Shown here piece by piece: positions 1 through 7,224 of a stretch of DNA of 11,185 nt. The translations under genes were made by a program, and so were the position numbers. Origin of the DNA: Thermococcus sp. GTDB taxonomy: Archaea; Methanobacteriota_B; Thermococci; Thermococcales; Thermococcaceae. Location of the stretch: the NCBI GenBank assembly GCA_027062125.1, contig JAMOTW010000031.1, positions 1 to 11,185 of the forward strand. The letters run 5' to 3'. The notes under the pieces are model-generated. The model was not told where the DNA came from. It ran no database searches and saw only the letters and a program-made list of their open reading frames with translations. Numbering within the stretch: the stretch's first letter is position 1; every line of letters starts with the position of its first letter.

Positions 1-774
1 GGGGCGCTCAAGGCCCTGGTGGCGATGCTGAGCGATGAGACGCCGGCGGTGACTGGAAAGGTTCGGACGATAAACTGGGACAGGAACATTCTCACGAGGT
101 TCATATGCATGGAGTACCTCTACTTCCAGCTGGCGGGCCAGAGCGGAAAGAGCAAACTCTACAAAACCGCGGTGCTCCCAGGGACGAACTTTGTTATCAG
201 GAGGGACCTGCTCGAAGAGCTCGGAGGCTGGGACGAGGAAGCCCTGGCCGAGGACCTGGAGCTGTCATTCAGGATAATGGCCATTGGCAAGAGGATAGCC
301 TACAATCCACTCGCCGTTACCTGGGAGCAGGAGCCCGAGAGCTGGCGCGTGTGGTTCAGGCAGCGGACGCGCTGGGCGGCCGGAAACGTCTACACCGTGA
401 AGGAGCACATAAAGAGGTTCCACGAGATCCCAGGCTGGGGCCTGCGCTTTGACCTGCTCCTCACGCTGATGGTGTACTACCTCCTGGCGGTAGCCGTCAT
501 AGTGGCGGACGTGGCCTTCGTAGCGCTCCTGGTAACCTTCGGAAACATCACGTGGTTCACAGGGGCCATCCTGAGCTTCGTCTATCTATCGTTCCTGCTG
601 GAGATATTCGCCGGCCTCTACGACGGGAAGATAAGGAGCGTTGGCTGCTGGCTCCTCGCGCCGCTCATGTACTACACCTACTCCCAGATATGGATATTCA
701 TTTCGCTGGCCGGCCTGTGGGAGGCTGGAAAGGCCAAGAAGGTGTGGTACAAAACCCCGCGGACGGCGGTTTAG
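1..774 (+). CDS. Membrane family 2 glycosyltransferase, C-terminal part (5' end outside window)
   Basis: The reading frame is open from the first base, so the start lies upstream; 257 codons are visible. It is the C-terminal part of a processive-type (cellulose synthase/hyaluronan synthase-like) GT2 enzyme, which moves a sugar from a nucleotide-sugar donor to a growing glycan or lipid at the cytoplasmic face of the membrane. Visible motifs are the acceptor-site Glu-Asp pair (nt 250-255, within LAEDLELSFRI) and the QxxRW motif (nt 361-375, QRTRW), in the usual order. After them come three to four hydrophobic segments, roughly codons 151-182, 186-207 and 214-239, forming the membrane anchor. 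The DxD donor motif would lie upstream. The substrate cannot be told from sequence. The stop codon overlaps the stop of sfsA on the other strand by 4 bp (TTAG). Family call strong, specificity unknown. Confidence 0.85.
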   Translation, partial: GALKALVAMLSDETPAVTGKVRTINWDRNILTRFICMEYLYFQLAGQSGKSKLYKTAVLPGTNFVIRRDLLEELGGWDEEALAEDLELSFRIMAIGKRIAYNPLAVTWEQEPESWRVWFRQRTRWAAGNVYTVKEHIKRFHEIPGWGLRFDLLLTLMVYYLLAVAVIVADVAFVALLVTFGNITWFTGAILSFVYLSFLLEIFAGLYDGKIRSVGCWLLAPLMYYTYSQIWIFISLAGLWEAGKAKKVWYKTPRTAV

Positions 775-1478
775 AGCTCGATTTCAAGGCTCGGCCTCTC
801 AAGAACGACCCTTCCATCGGGCAGGAGAGAGATGCCCAGCGCGTGGATTTCAACGCCCACCTTGTCCGCCTCCCTAAGGAGCCTCGCTATCTCAGGGTCG
901 CCCTTCTCATAGGGACGGAACCTCTCAACGCCCGGCATCGCGCCGATGAAGAAGATCATGGCTTTTTTCCCAGCTTTCGAGAGCTCTATAAGCTCCCCGA
1001 TGTGTTTCTGCCCCCTGACGCTCGGACAGTCCGGATACATCGCGTACTCGCCCTTATCCCCGCCGCGCAGGACGGCGCTCTTCATCTCGGCGTACACCTC
1101 GCCCTTAGGGCATTCAAAGAGGTAATCGAGGCGCGATTTGCCGACCGTGATTTCCTTCCGCTTTATCCGGCAACCCCTCAGCCATGGTACCAGACCGAGC
1201 TCCACCGCCCGGTCGAAGGCTTTGGCCTGGGTTCGGGTGTCTATCACCGCCCCTTTTCCGGCCCGGTCCTCGAAGGCAACCAGGACGAAGTCCGTCTTTC
1301 CACCGGTCTTGGGCGTGCAGAAGGCTTTCCTGCCCGGAACCATGAACTCCTCCAAGCGGCCCGTGTTGGTCACCAGGGCTTTCCTCTCCTCCCCCTCAAC
1401 CTCTACCAGCGCCACGAAGCGGTTGAGCCTTTTGCGGAAAATACAGGGGACGATGTTGAGTTTGAGCAGGACGTGCAT
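771..1478 (-). CDS. sfsA: SfsA family protein (sugar fermentation stimulation protein homolog)
   Basis: This 235-residue protein has the normal length and layout of the SfsA family: an N-terminal OB-like half (about 1-80) and a C-terminal half resembling the PD-(D/E)XK nuclease fold. Visible family signatures are the TNTGRLEE region near 37-44, SRLD at 115-118, VYAEMKS (E131 and K133) and YPDCPSVRGQKH at 148-159. The E. coli member was described as a DNA-binding activator of maltose genes; the archaeal role is not established, so the sugar link is only by name. The ATG at 1478 has no Shine-Dalgarno sequence, but a TATA-like box (minus-strand AACTTATATT, 1501-1510) lies about 27 bp upstream, which fits a leaderless mRNA. 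It diverges from the ATPase gene at 1578 and converges with the glycosyltransferase gene. Confidence 0.9.
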   Translation of the reverse strand: MHVLLKLNIVPCIFRKRLNRFVALVEVEGEERKALVTNTGRLEEFMVPGRKAFCTPKTGGKTDFVLVAFEDRAGKGAVIDTRTQAKAFDRAVELGLVPWLRGCRIKRKEITVGKSRLDYLFECPKGEVYAEMKSAVLRGGDKGEYAMYPDCPSVRGQKHIGELIELSKAGKKAMIFFIGAMPGVERFRPYEKGDPEIARLLREADKVGVEIHALGISLLPDGRVVLERPSLEIEL

Positions 1479-1498
1479 AGTCCAGTCTCAGATGGTTA

Positions 1499-1512
1499 GG
1501 AATATAAGTTTT
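1499..1512 (-). promoter_or_regulatory. Probable TATA box of sfsA
   Basis: On the minus strand this reads AACTTATATTCC. Its centre is about 27 bp before the sfsA ATG, the spacing expected when transcription starts at the start codon. With no ribosome site visible, a leaderless message is likely. It lies back to back with the ATPase promoter, about 30 bp away. Confidence 0.5.
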
Positions 1513-1530
1513 TGGAACATGCAAACCCCC

Positions 1531-1572
1531 CGAAAATTTTATATCCTGTCACAGGATAATCCAGTTGGGGGT
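1531..1572 (+). promoter_or_regulatory. Promoter of the AAA ATPase gene with a palindromic operator candidate
   Basis: A BRE-like CGAAAA (1531-1536) runs into a TATA box TTTTATAT (1537-1544). Overlapping its end is a perfect inverted repeat TATCCTG-TCA-CAGGATA (1542-1558). A start site near 1566 would give a leader of about 12 nt containing GGGGGT (1567-1572), a weak ribosome site before the ATG at 1578. A dimeric repressor bound to the palindrome would block TFB/TBP or polymerase entry; that role is inferred from position only. Confidence 0.55.
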
Positions 1573-1577
1573 TATAA

Positions 1578-2933
1578 ATGAGGTTCTACGACAGGGAGCG
1601 CGAGATGGAATCCCTTAGGAAGGCGCTCAAACTGTCTCGCTCCCGGCTCGTGGTTGTGACCATAACCGGACGCCGGCGAGTTGGAAAGACGAGACTTGTT
1701 AGGGAGTTTTTCAAAAGGGAAGGCGTTGATTATCTCGACTTCTTCATTCCAGTCAAAAGCGAAAAGCTCATCCTTGAGGACTTCTCCAGGGAGCTCAGGG
1801 CAAAGTTGGGGTATTCTCCACGGTTTGAGACATTCTCCGAGATGTTTGAATACCTGGAAGTGGCCGACGTCGAGGCAGTTTTCTTTGACGAGTTTCAGAA
1901 CGTTCTCCGGGTAAACCCTGCCATGGCCTTTGACCTCCAGCGCTTCATAGACAGAAACCGGGATAAGCCGCTCCTCATAATTCTATCTGGTTCGTACCTT
2001 GGAATGATGAGGAAACTGCTGACCTCCAGGAAAGCCCCCCTCTACGGCAGGAGCACCCTCTTCGTGGAACTGCAACCCCTGCGTCCAAGATGGGTTTTCG
2101 AGATGCTCAAAGATTTTGGAATCACGGAGCCCGTCCACCAGGTTGAGTTCTATGGTATTTTCGGCGGAATCCCAAAGTACTACGAACTCTTGGAGGTGTT
2201 CGAAGCCGACAACCCACTGAATCTCGTTGTTGATGCGGTCAGGTACTCCACACTGCTAACGGCTGAAGGAGAAGGCCTCCTTATGGACGAGTTCGGTAAG
2301 GCGTACAGGACTTATTTCTCAATCCTCGATGCGATAGCGAGTGGAAAGAACAGGCTCGTTGAGATCGCCAACGCCGTGGGGATGAAGCCGGGCAGCATAA
2401 CGAAGTACCTTGAGGCCCTGGAAGACTACTATGGAATAATAACCCGTGAAAGGCCCATCCTCGGAGGCAGACGTTCGAGGTACGTAATCAGCGATTACTT
2501 CCTGAACTTCTGGTTCAGTTTGATAGAACCGAACCGCAGGCAGGTTGAGGCAGGGGACTTTAATGCCTTCAGAAGAAACCTCGAAGGGAAGTTCCCGGAG
2601 TTCTTTGGGAGGGTCTTTGAGAGGGTCGTTCTAGACCTCCTGCACGACCTGAACGGGGAGCTAATTACCTTTGACAGTATCGGCCCCCATTGGGGGAGAA
2701 ACTACGAGATAGACCTCGTTGCCATCAACAGGGAAGAGAACATCGCCACGTTCATAGAGACGAAATGGAAAACCAACGTTGATGGCCCGAGGGAGATCGG
2801 CAGGCTCATCGCCAAGGCCCAAAACGCCCCGTGGAGAGGGGAAAAGCGCTACCTCCTCATAGCAAGGGGCTTTCGCAGGGAGTGTGCCGACTGCATTACC
2901 ATTGATGAAGTTCTGGAGCACCTAAAACCTTAA
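1578..2933 (+). CDS. Archaeal AAA ATPase (PF01637 type) with C-terminal DUF234 nuclease-like domain
   Basis: This 451-residue protein belongs to the archaeal STAND/AAA-like ATPases that combine a P-loop domain with a DUF234 tail. The N-terminus has the family start (FYDREREMESL, 3-13), a Walker A GRRRVGKT (31-38) and a Walker B AVFFDEFQN (100-108). A helical/winged-helix region follows (about 230-310; NAVGMKPGSITKYLEAL looks like a helix-turn-helix). The C-terminus carries EID (377-379) and ETK (394-396), the spacing of a PD-(D/E)XK nuclease core, so it may cut nucleic acid. The biological role of these abundant archaeal proteins is not known. The gene seems richer in A+T and in mixed codons than the aminopeptidase gene after it, which suits an accessory or transferred gene; I judged this by eye. 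Start ATG 1578 is backed by the promoter spacing. Confidence 0.87.
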   Translation: MRFYDREREMESLRKALKLSRSRLVVVTITGRRRVGKTRLVREFFKREGVDYLDFFIPVKSEKLILEDFSRELRAKLGYSPRFETFSEMFEYLEVADVEAVFFDEFQNVLRVNPAMAFDLQRFIDRNRDKPLLIILSGSYLGMMRKLLTSRKAPLYGRSTLFVELQPLRPRWVFEMLKDFGITEPVHQVEFYGIFGGIPKYYELLEVFEADNPLNLVVDAVRYSTLLTAEGEGLLMDEFGKAYRTYFSILDAIASGKNRLVEIANAVGMKPGSITKYLEALEDYYGIITRERPILGGRRSRYVISDYFLNFWFSLIEPNRRQVEAGDFNAFRRNLEGKFPEFFGRVFERVVLDLLHDLNGELITFDSIGPHWGRNYEIDLVAINREENIATFIETKWKTNVDGPREIGRLIAKAQNAPWRGEKRYLLIARGFRRECADCITIDEVLEHLKP

Positions 2934-2969
2934 ATATCCTGGACATGAGCATTTAGATGGAAATCTAAA
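2929..2969 (+). promoter_or_regulatory. Promoter of the TET2-like peptidase with inverted repeat at the predicted start site
   Basis: A TATA-like box (CTTAAATAT, about 2929-2937) overlaps the stop codon of the ATPase gene. A perfect inverted repeat TTTAGAT-GGAA-ATCTAAA (2952-2969) lies where transcription should begin (about 2960). It could be an operator or a small hairpin in the leader. The peptidase therefore probably has its own promoter rather than reading through from the ATPase gene. Confidence 0.5.
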
Positions 2970-2986
2970 CGAAAGGGGTGGTTGTG

Positions 2987-4033
2987 ATGGTTGACTACGA
3001 GCTTCTCAAAAGGATTATAGAGGCGCCGGGCGTTTCCGGCTACGAGTTCCTCGGCGTCAGGGATGTTGTTATCGAGGCCTTCAAGCCCTACGTCGACGAG
3101 ATAACCGTCGACAAGCTCGGCAACGTCATAGCGCACAAGAAGGGCAAGGGTCCGAAGGTCATGCTCGCGGGGCACATGGACCAGATCGGCCTCATGGTGA
3201 CCCACATCGAGAAGAACGGCTTCCTCCGCGTTGCACCGGTTGGCGGTGTTGACCCGAGAACTCTCATCGCCCAGCGCTTCAAGGTCTGGATAGGCCCGAA
3301 CGAGTTCGTCTACGGCGTCGGTGGAAGCGTTCCGCCCCACATCCAGAAGCCGGAGCAGAGGAACAAGGCCCCGACCTGGGACCAGATTTTCATAGACATA
3401 GGCGCCGAGAGCAAGGAAGAGGCCGAGGAGATGGGTGTAAAGATAGGCACCGTCATCACCTGGGACGGCAGGCTCGAGAGGCTCGGAAAGCACCGCCTCG
3501 TCAGCATAGCCCACGACGACAGGATAGCGGTTTACATCCTCGTCGAGGCCGCGAGACAGCTGGCCGAGACGGACGCGGATGTATACTTCGTCGCCACCGT
3601 CCAGGAGGAGGTCGGCCTCCGCGGTGCGAAGGTCTCGTCCTTCGGCATAGACCCCGACTACGGCTTCGCCCTCGACGTCACCATAGCGGCCGACGTTCCG
3701 GGAACGCCGGAGCACAAGCAGATAACCCAGCTCGGAAAGGGCGTCGCGATTAAGATAATGGACCGCTCCGTCATCTGCCACCCGACGATCGTCCGCTGGA
3801 TGGAGGAGCTCGCCAAGAAGCACGAGATTCCCTACCAGTGGGACATTCTCACCGGCGGCGGAACCGACGCTGGAGCGATACACCTAAACAAGGCAGGCGT
3901 TCCAACCGGTGGAATAAGCATTCCGGCGCGTTACATCCACTCGAACACCGAGGTCGTTGACGAGCGCGACGTCGATGCCGCGGTCAAGCTGACCGTCAAG
4001 GTTCTTGAGGAGATTCCGGAGCTGAAGCTCTGA
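2987..4033 (+). CDS. tet2: M42 family tetrahedral aminopeptidase, TET2-like
   Basis: This 348-residue cobalt/zinc-dependent aminopeptidase closely matches, from memory, P. horikoshii PhTET2, a 12-subunit tetrahedral particle that trims peptides left by the proteasome and other proteases in the cytoplasm. From the chosen ATG, the di-metal site is visible: H63 (GHMD), D177 (HDDR), the catalytic/ligand pair in QEEVG near 207-208, the Asp in LDVTIA near 230, and the His in YIHSNTE near 318. Each is offset by five from PhTET2 numbering. The ATG at 2987 is preferred over the in-frame GTG at 2978, because the GGGGTGGT ribosome site (2975-2982) overlaps that GTG and sits at proper spacing from the ATG. 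Codon use is strongly biased (CTC, CGC, GAG, AAG), fitting high expression. Older databases label relatives FrvX or endoglucanase, which is wrong. Confidence 0.95.
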   Translation: MVDYELLKRIIEAPGVSGYEFLGVRDVVIEAFKPYVDEITVDKLGNVIAHKKGKGPKVMLAGHMDQIGLMVTHIEKNGFLRVAPVGGVDPRTLIAQRFKVWIGPNEFVYGVGGSVPPHIQKPEQRNKAPTWDQIFIDIGAESKEEAEEMGVKIGTVITWDGRLERLGKHRLVSIAHDDRIAVYILVEAARQLAETDADVYFVATVQEEVGLRGAKVSSFGIDPDYGFALDVTIAADVPGTPEHKQITQLGKGVAIKIMDRSVICHPTIVRWMEELAKKHEIPYQWDILTGGGTDAGAIHLNKAGVPTGGISIPARYIHSNTEVVDERDVDAAVKLTVKVLEEIPELKL

Positions 4034-4064
4034 TTTCTTACCTTCTGTTCTTCCTTCCCTTCCG
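4034..4064 (+). terminator. Pyrimidine-rich stretch after the peptidase gene, possible terminator
   Basis: Directly after the stop codon lies a T/C tract with short T runs (TTTCTTACC, TGTTCTTCC). Thermococcales terminate on T-rich tracts in the non-template strand without needing a hairpin. The runs here are short and broken by C, so this is only a possible, leaky terminator. Confidence 0.3.
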
Positions 4065-4068
4065 CCAA

Positions 4069-4117
4069 CTTTAAAAATCGAGGGGGGCATCTATTAGAGG
4101 GATAGTGTACAAGGGTG
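4069..4117 (+). promoter_or_regulatory. Promoter and ribosome site of the 4124 gene
   Basis: A TATA-like CTTTAAAAATC (4069-4079) predicts a start near 4100. The AAGGGTG ribosome site (4111-4117) sits 6 nt before ATG 4124. This favours 4124 over the in-frame GTG at 4115, which lies inside the ribosome site. Confidence 0.45.
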
Positions 4118-4123
4118 TGCCCC

Positions 4124-4825
4124 ATGGAGTCAAGGACGGCAGAGGTGCCCTTCAGAGCTGGCTGGGAGGCGCTCATCGGAGTGGCATCGAGACCAGAGAG
4201 GCTTTTCTCCACGCTCCCCTATCGAGTGGAGCCCATAAAATCCGGAGAGAAAACGCTCGTTCGCCTCTCCTTCAAGAGGCTGTTCACGAAGTTCGAGTTC
4301 GAGGGCGTTTTGGAGTTCACCTTCAACGAGCCCCACGCCACATACATAGTAAAGGGACCTAAGGGCCTGCTGATTCTCTCCCTCGCGGCCCACGACGGAA
4401 GGCTCGTCGCGAGGGCCTCCGCCGACATCCCCGGCGAGAGGGGGCTCGGCAGGAAGCTGGATTTCCTGGCTAAGAACTCGGCCCTGGCCGTCGCGAGGAT
4501 GGCCGAGAGCCACCACATCGTCGCCCTCAGGGCCTTCGGCTCGCCGAGGGACTTCATAATACGGAGCTTCACACCCTCCCTCCTGCCCCACACGGTCAGG
4601 TACGTTCGCTTCAACCTCGGGAAAAGGACCTTCAGGATAACGGGGGAGAACGATAGAGAGAGGTTCACAGTTGAGGTCGAGAGCGACGTGGTGAAACGCG
4701 TGGAGTACGAGTCCGACTCCGGGAGCTCGATAACCGAGGTGGAAAAGGGCATCCTTGAGGTGGAGGAGGGGGACTTCGGGGGGATAGAAGCGAGGGGAGA
4801 GTACGTGATAAGGGTCACTGACTGA
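4124..4825 (+). CDS. Hypothetical protein, START/SRPBCC-like N-terminal half
   Basis: I do not recognise this 233-residue protein as a named family. The first ~130 residues have the pattern of the SRPBCC/START (CoxG-like) lipid-binding fold: a start with PERLFSTLPYRV, alternating beta strands (VRLSF, FEFEGVLEFTF, ATYIVKGP, GLLILSLAA, RLVARASADI) and a long final helix (GRKLDFLAKNSALAVARMAES). The last ~95 residues are beta-rich and acidic at the end, perhaps a second small domain. There is no signal peptide and no membrane segment, so it should be cytoplasmic. It may bind a hydrophobic ligand, but this is inferred from a fold guess. The stop overlaps the 3' end of the convergent membrane-protein gene by 11 bp. 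Coding is sure, function is not. Confidence 0.75.
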   Translation: MESRTAEVPFRAGWEALIGVASRPERLFSTLPYRVEPIKSGEKTLVRLSFKRLFTKFEFEGVLEFTFNEPHATYIVKGPKGLLILSLAAHDGRLVARASADIPGERGLGRKLDFLAKNSALAVARMAESHHIVALRAFGSPRDFIIRSFTPSLLPHTVRYVRFNLGKRTFRITGENDRERFTVEVESDVVKRVEYESDSGSSITEVEKGILEVEEGDFGGIEARGEYVIRVTD

Positions 4826-5162
4826 TATCCCCGTCACTCCCCGTGATTTCCTCCCCGGCTTTTTCCTCGGGAGTGTCCTGGGGAGGATTTGAACTTGAGC
4901 TCCTTGAAACGACGGGAACGGCAGATTCAGAGGCGGCATGGCTCTTCTTCTCAAGCTCGCGCTCGAACTTGGACCACTCGTACCAGAAAAACAGGGCCCC
5001 GAGGATTATCCCGAGGGTGATGAACGGGAGCCTTGAGGGAAGCGGGAGCCCGCGGTGCCACTTGTAGAGCAGATAGTTCTGGTAGATGAACAGGTGCCCC
5101 AGCCAGGCGACCAAAAGCCCCTCGACCGTGTACTCGATGAGCCTGCTGGTTCTCTCGTCCAT
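4815..5162 (-). CDS. Small two-helix membrane protein of unknown function
   Basis: This 115-residue protein has two hydrophobic segments, about residues 11-31 (EGLLVAWLGHLFIYQNYLLY) and 43-62 (LPFITLGIILGALFFWYEW), separated by a short basic loop (KWHRGLPLPSR). A charged heptad-like stretch (KFERELEKK) and a Ser/Pro/Glu-rich tail without clear fold follow. By the positive-inside rule the loop may be cytoplasmic, but this is uncertain. The ATG at 5162 is chosen because a strong AGGTGA ribosome site (5173-5168) stands 5 nt before it; a longer in-frame start at 5213 would cover that site and the promoter. It shares a short divergent promoter region with xpd and converges with the 4124 gene, with an 11-bp overlap. 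No family recognised. Confidence 0.75.
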   Translation of the reverse strand: MDERTSRLIEYTVEGLLVAWLGHLFIYQNYLLYKWHRGLPLPSRLPFITLGIILGALFFWYEWSKFERELEKKSHAASESAVPVVSRSSSSNPPQDTPEEKAGEEITGSDGDISQ

Positions 5163-5173
5163 TACCTTCACCT

Positions 5174-5210
5174 GGGGAAAAGTTAAAAGCGAGCCGTTAA
5201 AACTCTTTCC
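5174..5210. promoter_or_regulatory. Compact divergent promoter for xpd (+) and the small membrane protein (-)
   Basis: Two TTAAAA-type boxes lie 14 bp apart. On the plus strand GGGGAAAAGTTAAAAG (5174-5189) is a BRE plus TATA whose centre is about 26 bp before the xpd ATG, giving a leaderless message. On the minus strand GGAAAGAGTTTTAAC (5210-5196) would start near 5174, giving a ~12-nt leader that holds the AGGTGA site. The two boxes are crossed, each reading past the other, so only one may be occupied at a time. Confidence 0.5.
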
Positions 5211-5211
5211 C

Positions 5212-7134
5212 ATGAGCGAACCCAGCGACGCATTCGAGTACTTCCCCTACGAGGGCCTGAGGCCGAACCAGCGGGAGTTCATCGAACTGGTCTCGGAGGC
5301 GGTTAGGAACGGAGAGAACGCGATAATAGAGGCACCAACGGGCTTCGGAAAGACTGTGAGCGTTTTAGCCGGAGTCCTCCCCTTCGCGAAGGAGGAAGGC
5401 TACAAGGTACTCTACCTCGCGAGAACCCACAGGCAGATGGACAGGGTTATAGAGGAGCTCAAGGCCATAAGCGGAAAGAGCCCGGTCTCTGGAGTCGAAC
5501 TCAGGAGCAGGAAGGAGCTGTGCCTCCACAACTACCTCACCCAGTTCACAACGGATGCATACACCGCTATGGTTGTGTGCAAGAACCTCAAGAAGCTCGG
5601 AAAGTGTGAGTTCTACGAGAACGAGAAGAAGAAAAAGGCCGAGTTCGACGAGCTCGTGCGCTTCTTCCTTGAGAGCCCCAGCCACCCGGCGGAGATCCTC
5701 AGCTACGCCGAGACGCTCGAGCTCTGCCCCTACGACCTGACCAAGCGCATGGCGGAGAAGGCCGACGTGATAGTGGCCAGCTACCTCTACCTACTCAGCC
5801 CCTCGATAAGGGAGAACTTCATCAGCTCCCTCGATGTAGACTACTCCGACCTAATAGTCGTCTTCGACGAGGCCCACAACCTCCCCGACCAGGCGATTTC
5901 GGCTTTGAGCGATAAAATCAGCATAAACACTGTGAACCGGGCCATAAAGGAGGCCGACGAGTACAAGGAGCACGAGATAGCCAACTTCCTCAGCATCCTC
6001 GGCAGGGGACTTGAGATCCTCTTCCAGGAGAAGCTTGGAAGCAAGGACGTTCAGGAGACCCCGATCCAGCCGGAGCTCGTCTTCGAGCACGTCGTCGACG
6101 TCCTCAACTTCGACACCCGCTGGCTCGTCAAGACCCTCAACGACATGGTCGCCATTGGGGATTCGATAAGGGAGGACAGAATAGAGAAGGGCAAGCCGCC
6201 GCGCTCCTACATCGGCCGCGTCGGCGAGTTCCTCCTCCTGTGGCTGTCGCTGATAGGGAGGGAGGACTACCTCTTCATCATGAGCAGGGACAGGGGACTG
6301 AGCCTTGAACTCGTTGCCCTCGACCCCTCGAAGGCCCTCGGCTTCATCCGGGAGGTGCAGAGCGCCATCTTCATGTCCGGAACGCTCACACCGCTCGAGG
6401 CATTCAGGGACATCATGGGCATCGAGAACGCGAAGCTGAAGAAGTTCCCGCGCATGGTGAGGCGGGAGAACGCGCAAGTTCTCGTCGCCAAGGACGTCTC
6501 GACGAGGGGCGAGGAGCGCACCCTCCAGGCCTACAGGAAGATGGTGGATTACATAGTCGAGGCGGCGAAGATAATCCCCAAGAACGTCGGCGTCTTCACC
6601 GCTTCCTACGAGGTTCTCCAGGGGCTTCTTTCGGCCAACCTGCAGGTTCGCCTTGAAGAGACCGGAAAGGCGATATTCATAGAGAAGCAGGGCGTTCCAT
6701 CCGCTGAAAACGACGCGATGGTGGCCCAGTTCAAGGCCCATGCAAAGGGCAACGGCGCCGTTCTCCTCGGCGTCATGGGCGGGAGGAACAGCGAGGGGCA
6801 GGACTACAGCGGCGACGAGATGAACGGGGTCATCCTGGTCGGGATACCCTACGCGAGGCCGACGCCGAGGGTTCAGGCTCAGATAAGGTACTTCGAGCGC
6901 AAGTTCCCGGAGAAGGGCCGCTACTACGGCTATTACCTCCCTGCCCACAGGAAGCTCGTCCAAGCTGCCGGAAGGGTTCACCGCTCGGCCGAAGAGAAGG
7001 GATCCATAATAGTCCTCGACTACCGCCTTCTCTGGCGCGGAATAAGGAAGGACCTTCCGGACTGGATGGTGGAGACGATGAGGCCCGTCGATTTGCCGAG
7101 GATGAGGCTCTACCTGAAGAGGTTCTGGGGCTGA
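5212..7134 (+). CDS. xpd: XPD/Rad3 family Fe-S DNA helicase
   Basis: This 640-residue superfamily 2 helicase unwinds DNA 5' to 3' and is the archaeal relative of XPD/Rad3, linked to nucleotide excision repair or damage handling. Motifs in order: the XPD-type start YFPYEGLRPNQ (10-20), Walker A APTGFGKT (41-48), four Fe-S cluster cysteines C104, C123, C132 and C172 (the last in LCPYD), motif II DEAH (219-222), the SGTLTP motif (389-394) and motif VI QAAGRVHR (584-591). The stretch between about 230 and 380 fits the arch domain. All catalytic and cluster residues are present. The ATG at 5212 is chosen because the family N-terminus begins just after it and the TATA box is 26 bp upstream; the 42-residue in-frame extension is unlike the family. 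There is no ribosome site, so the mRNA is probably leaderless. Confidence 0.92.
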   Translation: MSEPSDAFEYFPYEGLRPNQREFIELVSEAVRNGENAIIEAPTGFGKTVSVLAGVLPFAKEEGYKVLYLARTHRQMDRVIEELKAISGKSPVSGVELRSRKELCLHNYLTQFTTDAYTAMVVCKNLKKLGKCEFYENEKKKKAEFDELVRFFLESPSHPAEILSYAETLELCPYDLTKRMAEKADVIVASYLYLLSPSIRENFISSLDVDYSDLIVVFDEAHNLPDQAISALSDKISINTVNRAIKEADEYKEHEIANFLSILGRGLEILFQEKLGSKDVQETPIQPELVFEHVVDVLNFDTRWLVKTLNDMVAIGDSIREDRIEKGKPPRSYIGRVGEFLLLWLSLIGREDYLFIMSRDRGLSLELVALDPSKALGFIREVQSAIFMSGTLTPLEAFRDIMGIENAKLKKFPRMVRRENAQVLVAKDVSTRGEERTLQAYRKMVDYIVEAAKIIPKNVGVFTASYEVLQGLLSANLQVRLEETGKAIFIEKQGVPSAENDAMVAQFKAHAKGNGAVLLGVMGGRNSEGQDYSGDEMNGVILVGIPYARPTPRVQAQIRYFERKFPEKGRYYGYYLPAHRKLVQAAGRVHRSAEEKGSIIVLDYRLLWRGIRKDLPDWMVETMRPVDLPRMRLYLKRFWG

Positions 7135-7187
7135 GAGGGACCATTCTGGAAAAGCTCATCCCGCTCGTATCACGACAAGCGAAACCC

Positions 7188-7220
7188 CTAAATATCTCAC
7201 CATTAACATAACTTCGGTGA
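7188..7220 (+). promoter_or_regulatory. Promoter and ribosome site of the UPF0175 gene
   Basis: A TATA box CTAAATATC (7188-7196) and a GGTGA ribosome site (7216-7220), 4 nt before the ATG at 7225, form a standard Thermococcales start region. A start near 7218 is predicted by TATA spacing, so the leader would be very short and might begin inside the ribosome site. Confidence 0.55.
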
Positions 7221-7224
7221 GGTC

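Noticed and set aside
552..1499. 315-codon open frame on the plus strand
   Set aside because: Shadow of sfsA, which has clear family motifs on the other strand; GC-rich third positions of the opposite gene keep this frame open.
2978..2986. GTG start for the aminopeptidase
   Set aside because: The GTG is part of the ribosome site; the ATG at 2987 has proper spacing.
2930..3883. 317-codon open frame on the minus strand
   Set aside because: Shadow of the TET2-like aminopeptidase gene, which has complete metal-binding motifs.
5086..5211. 42-residue N-terminal extension of the XPD helicase
   Set aside because: It overlaps the divergent gene and both promoters and is unlike the family, whose N-terminus starts just before YFPY.
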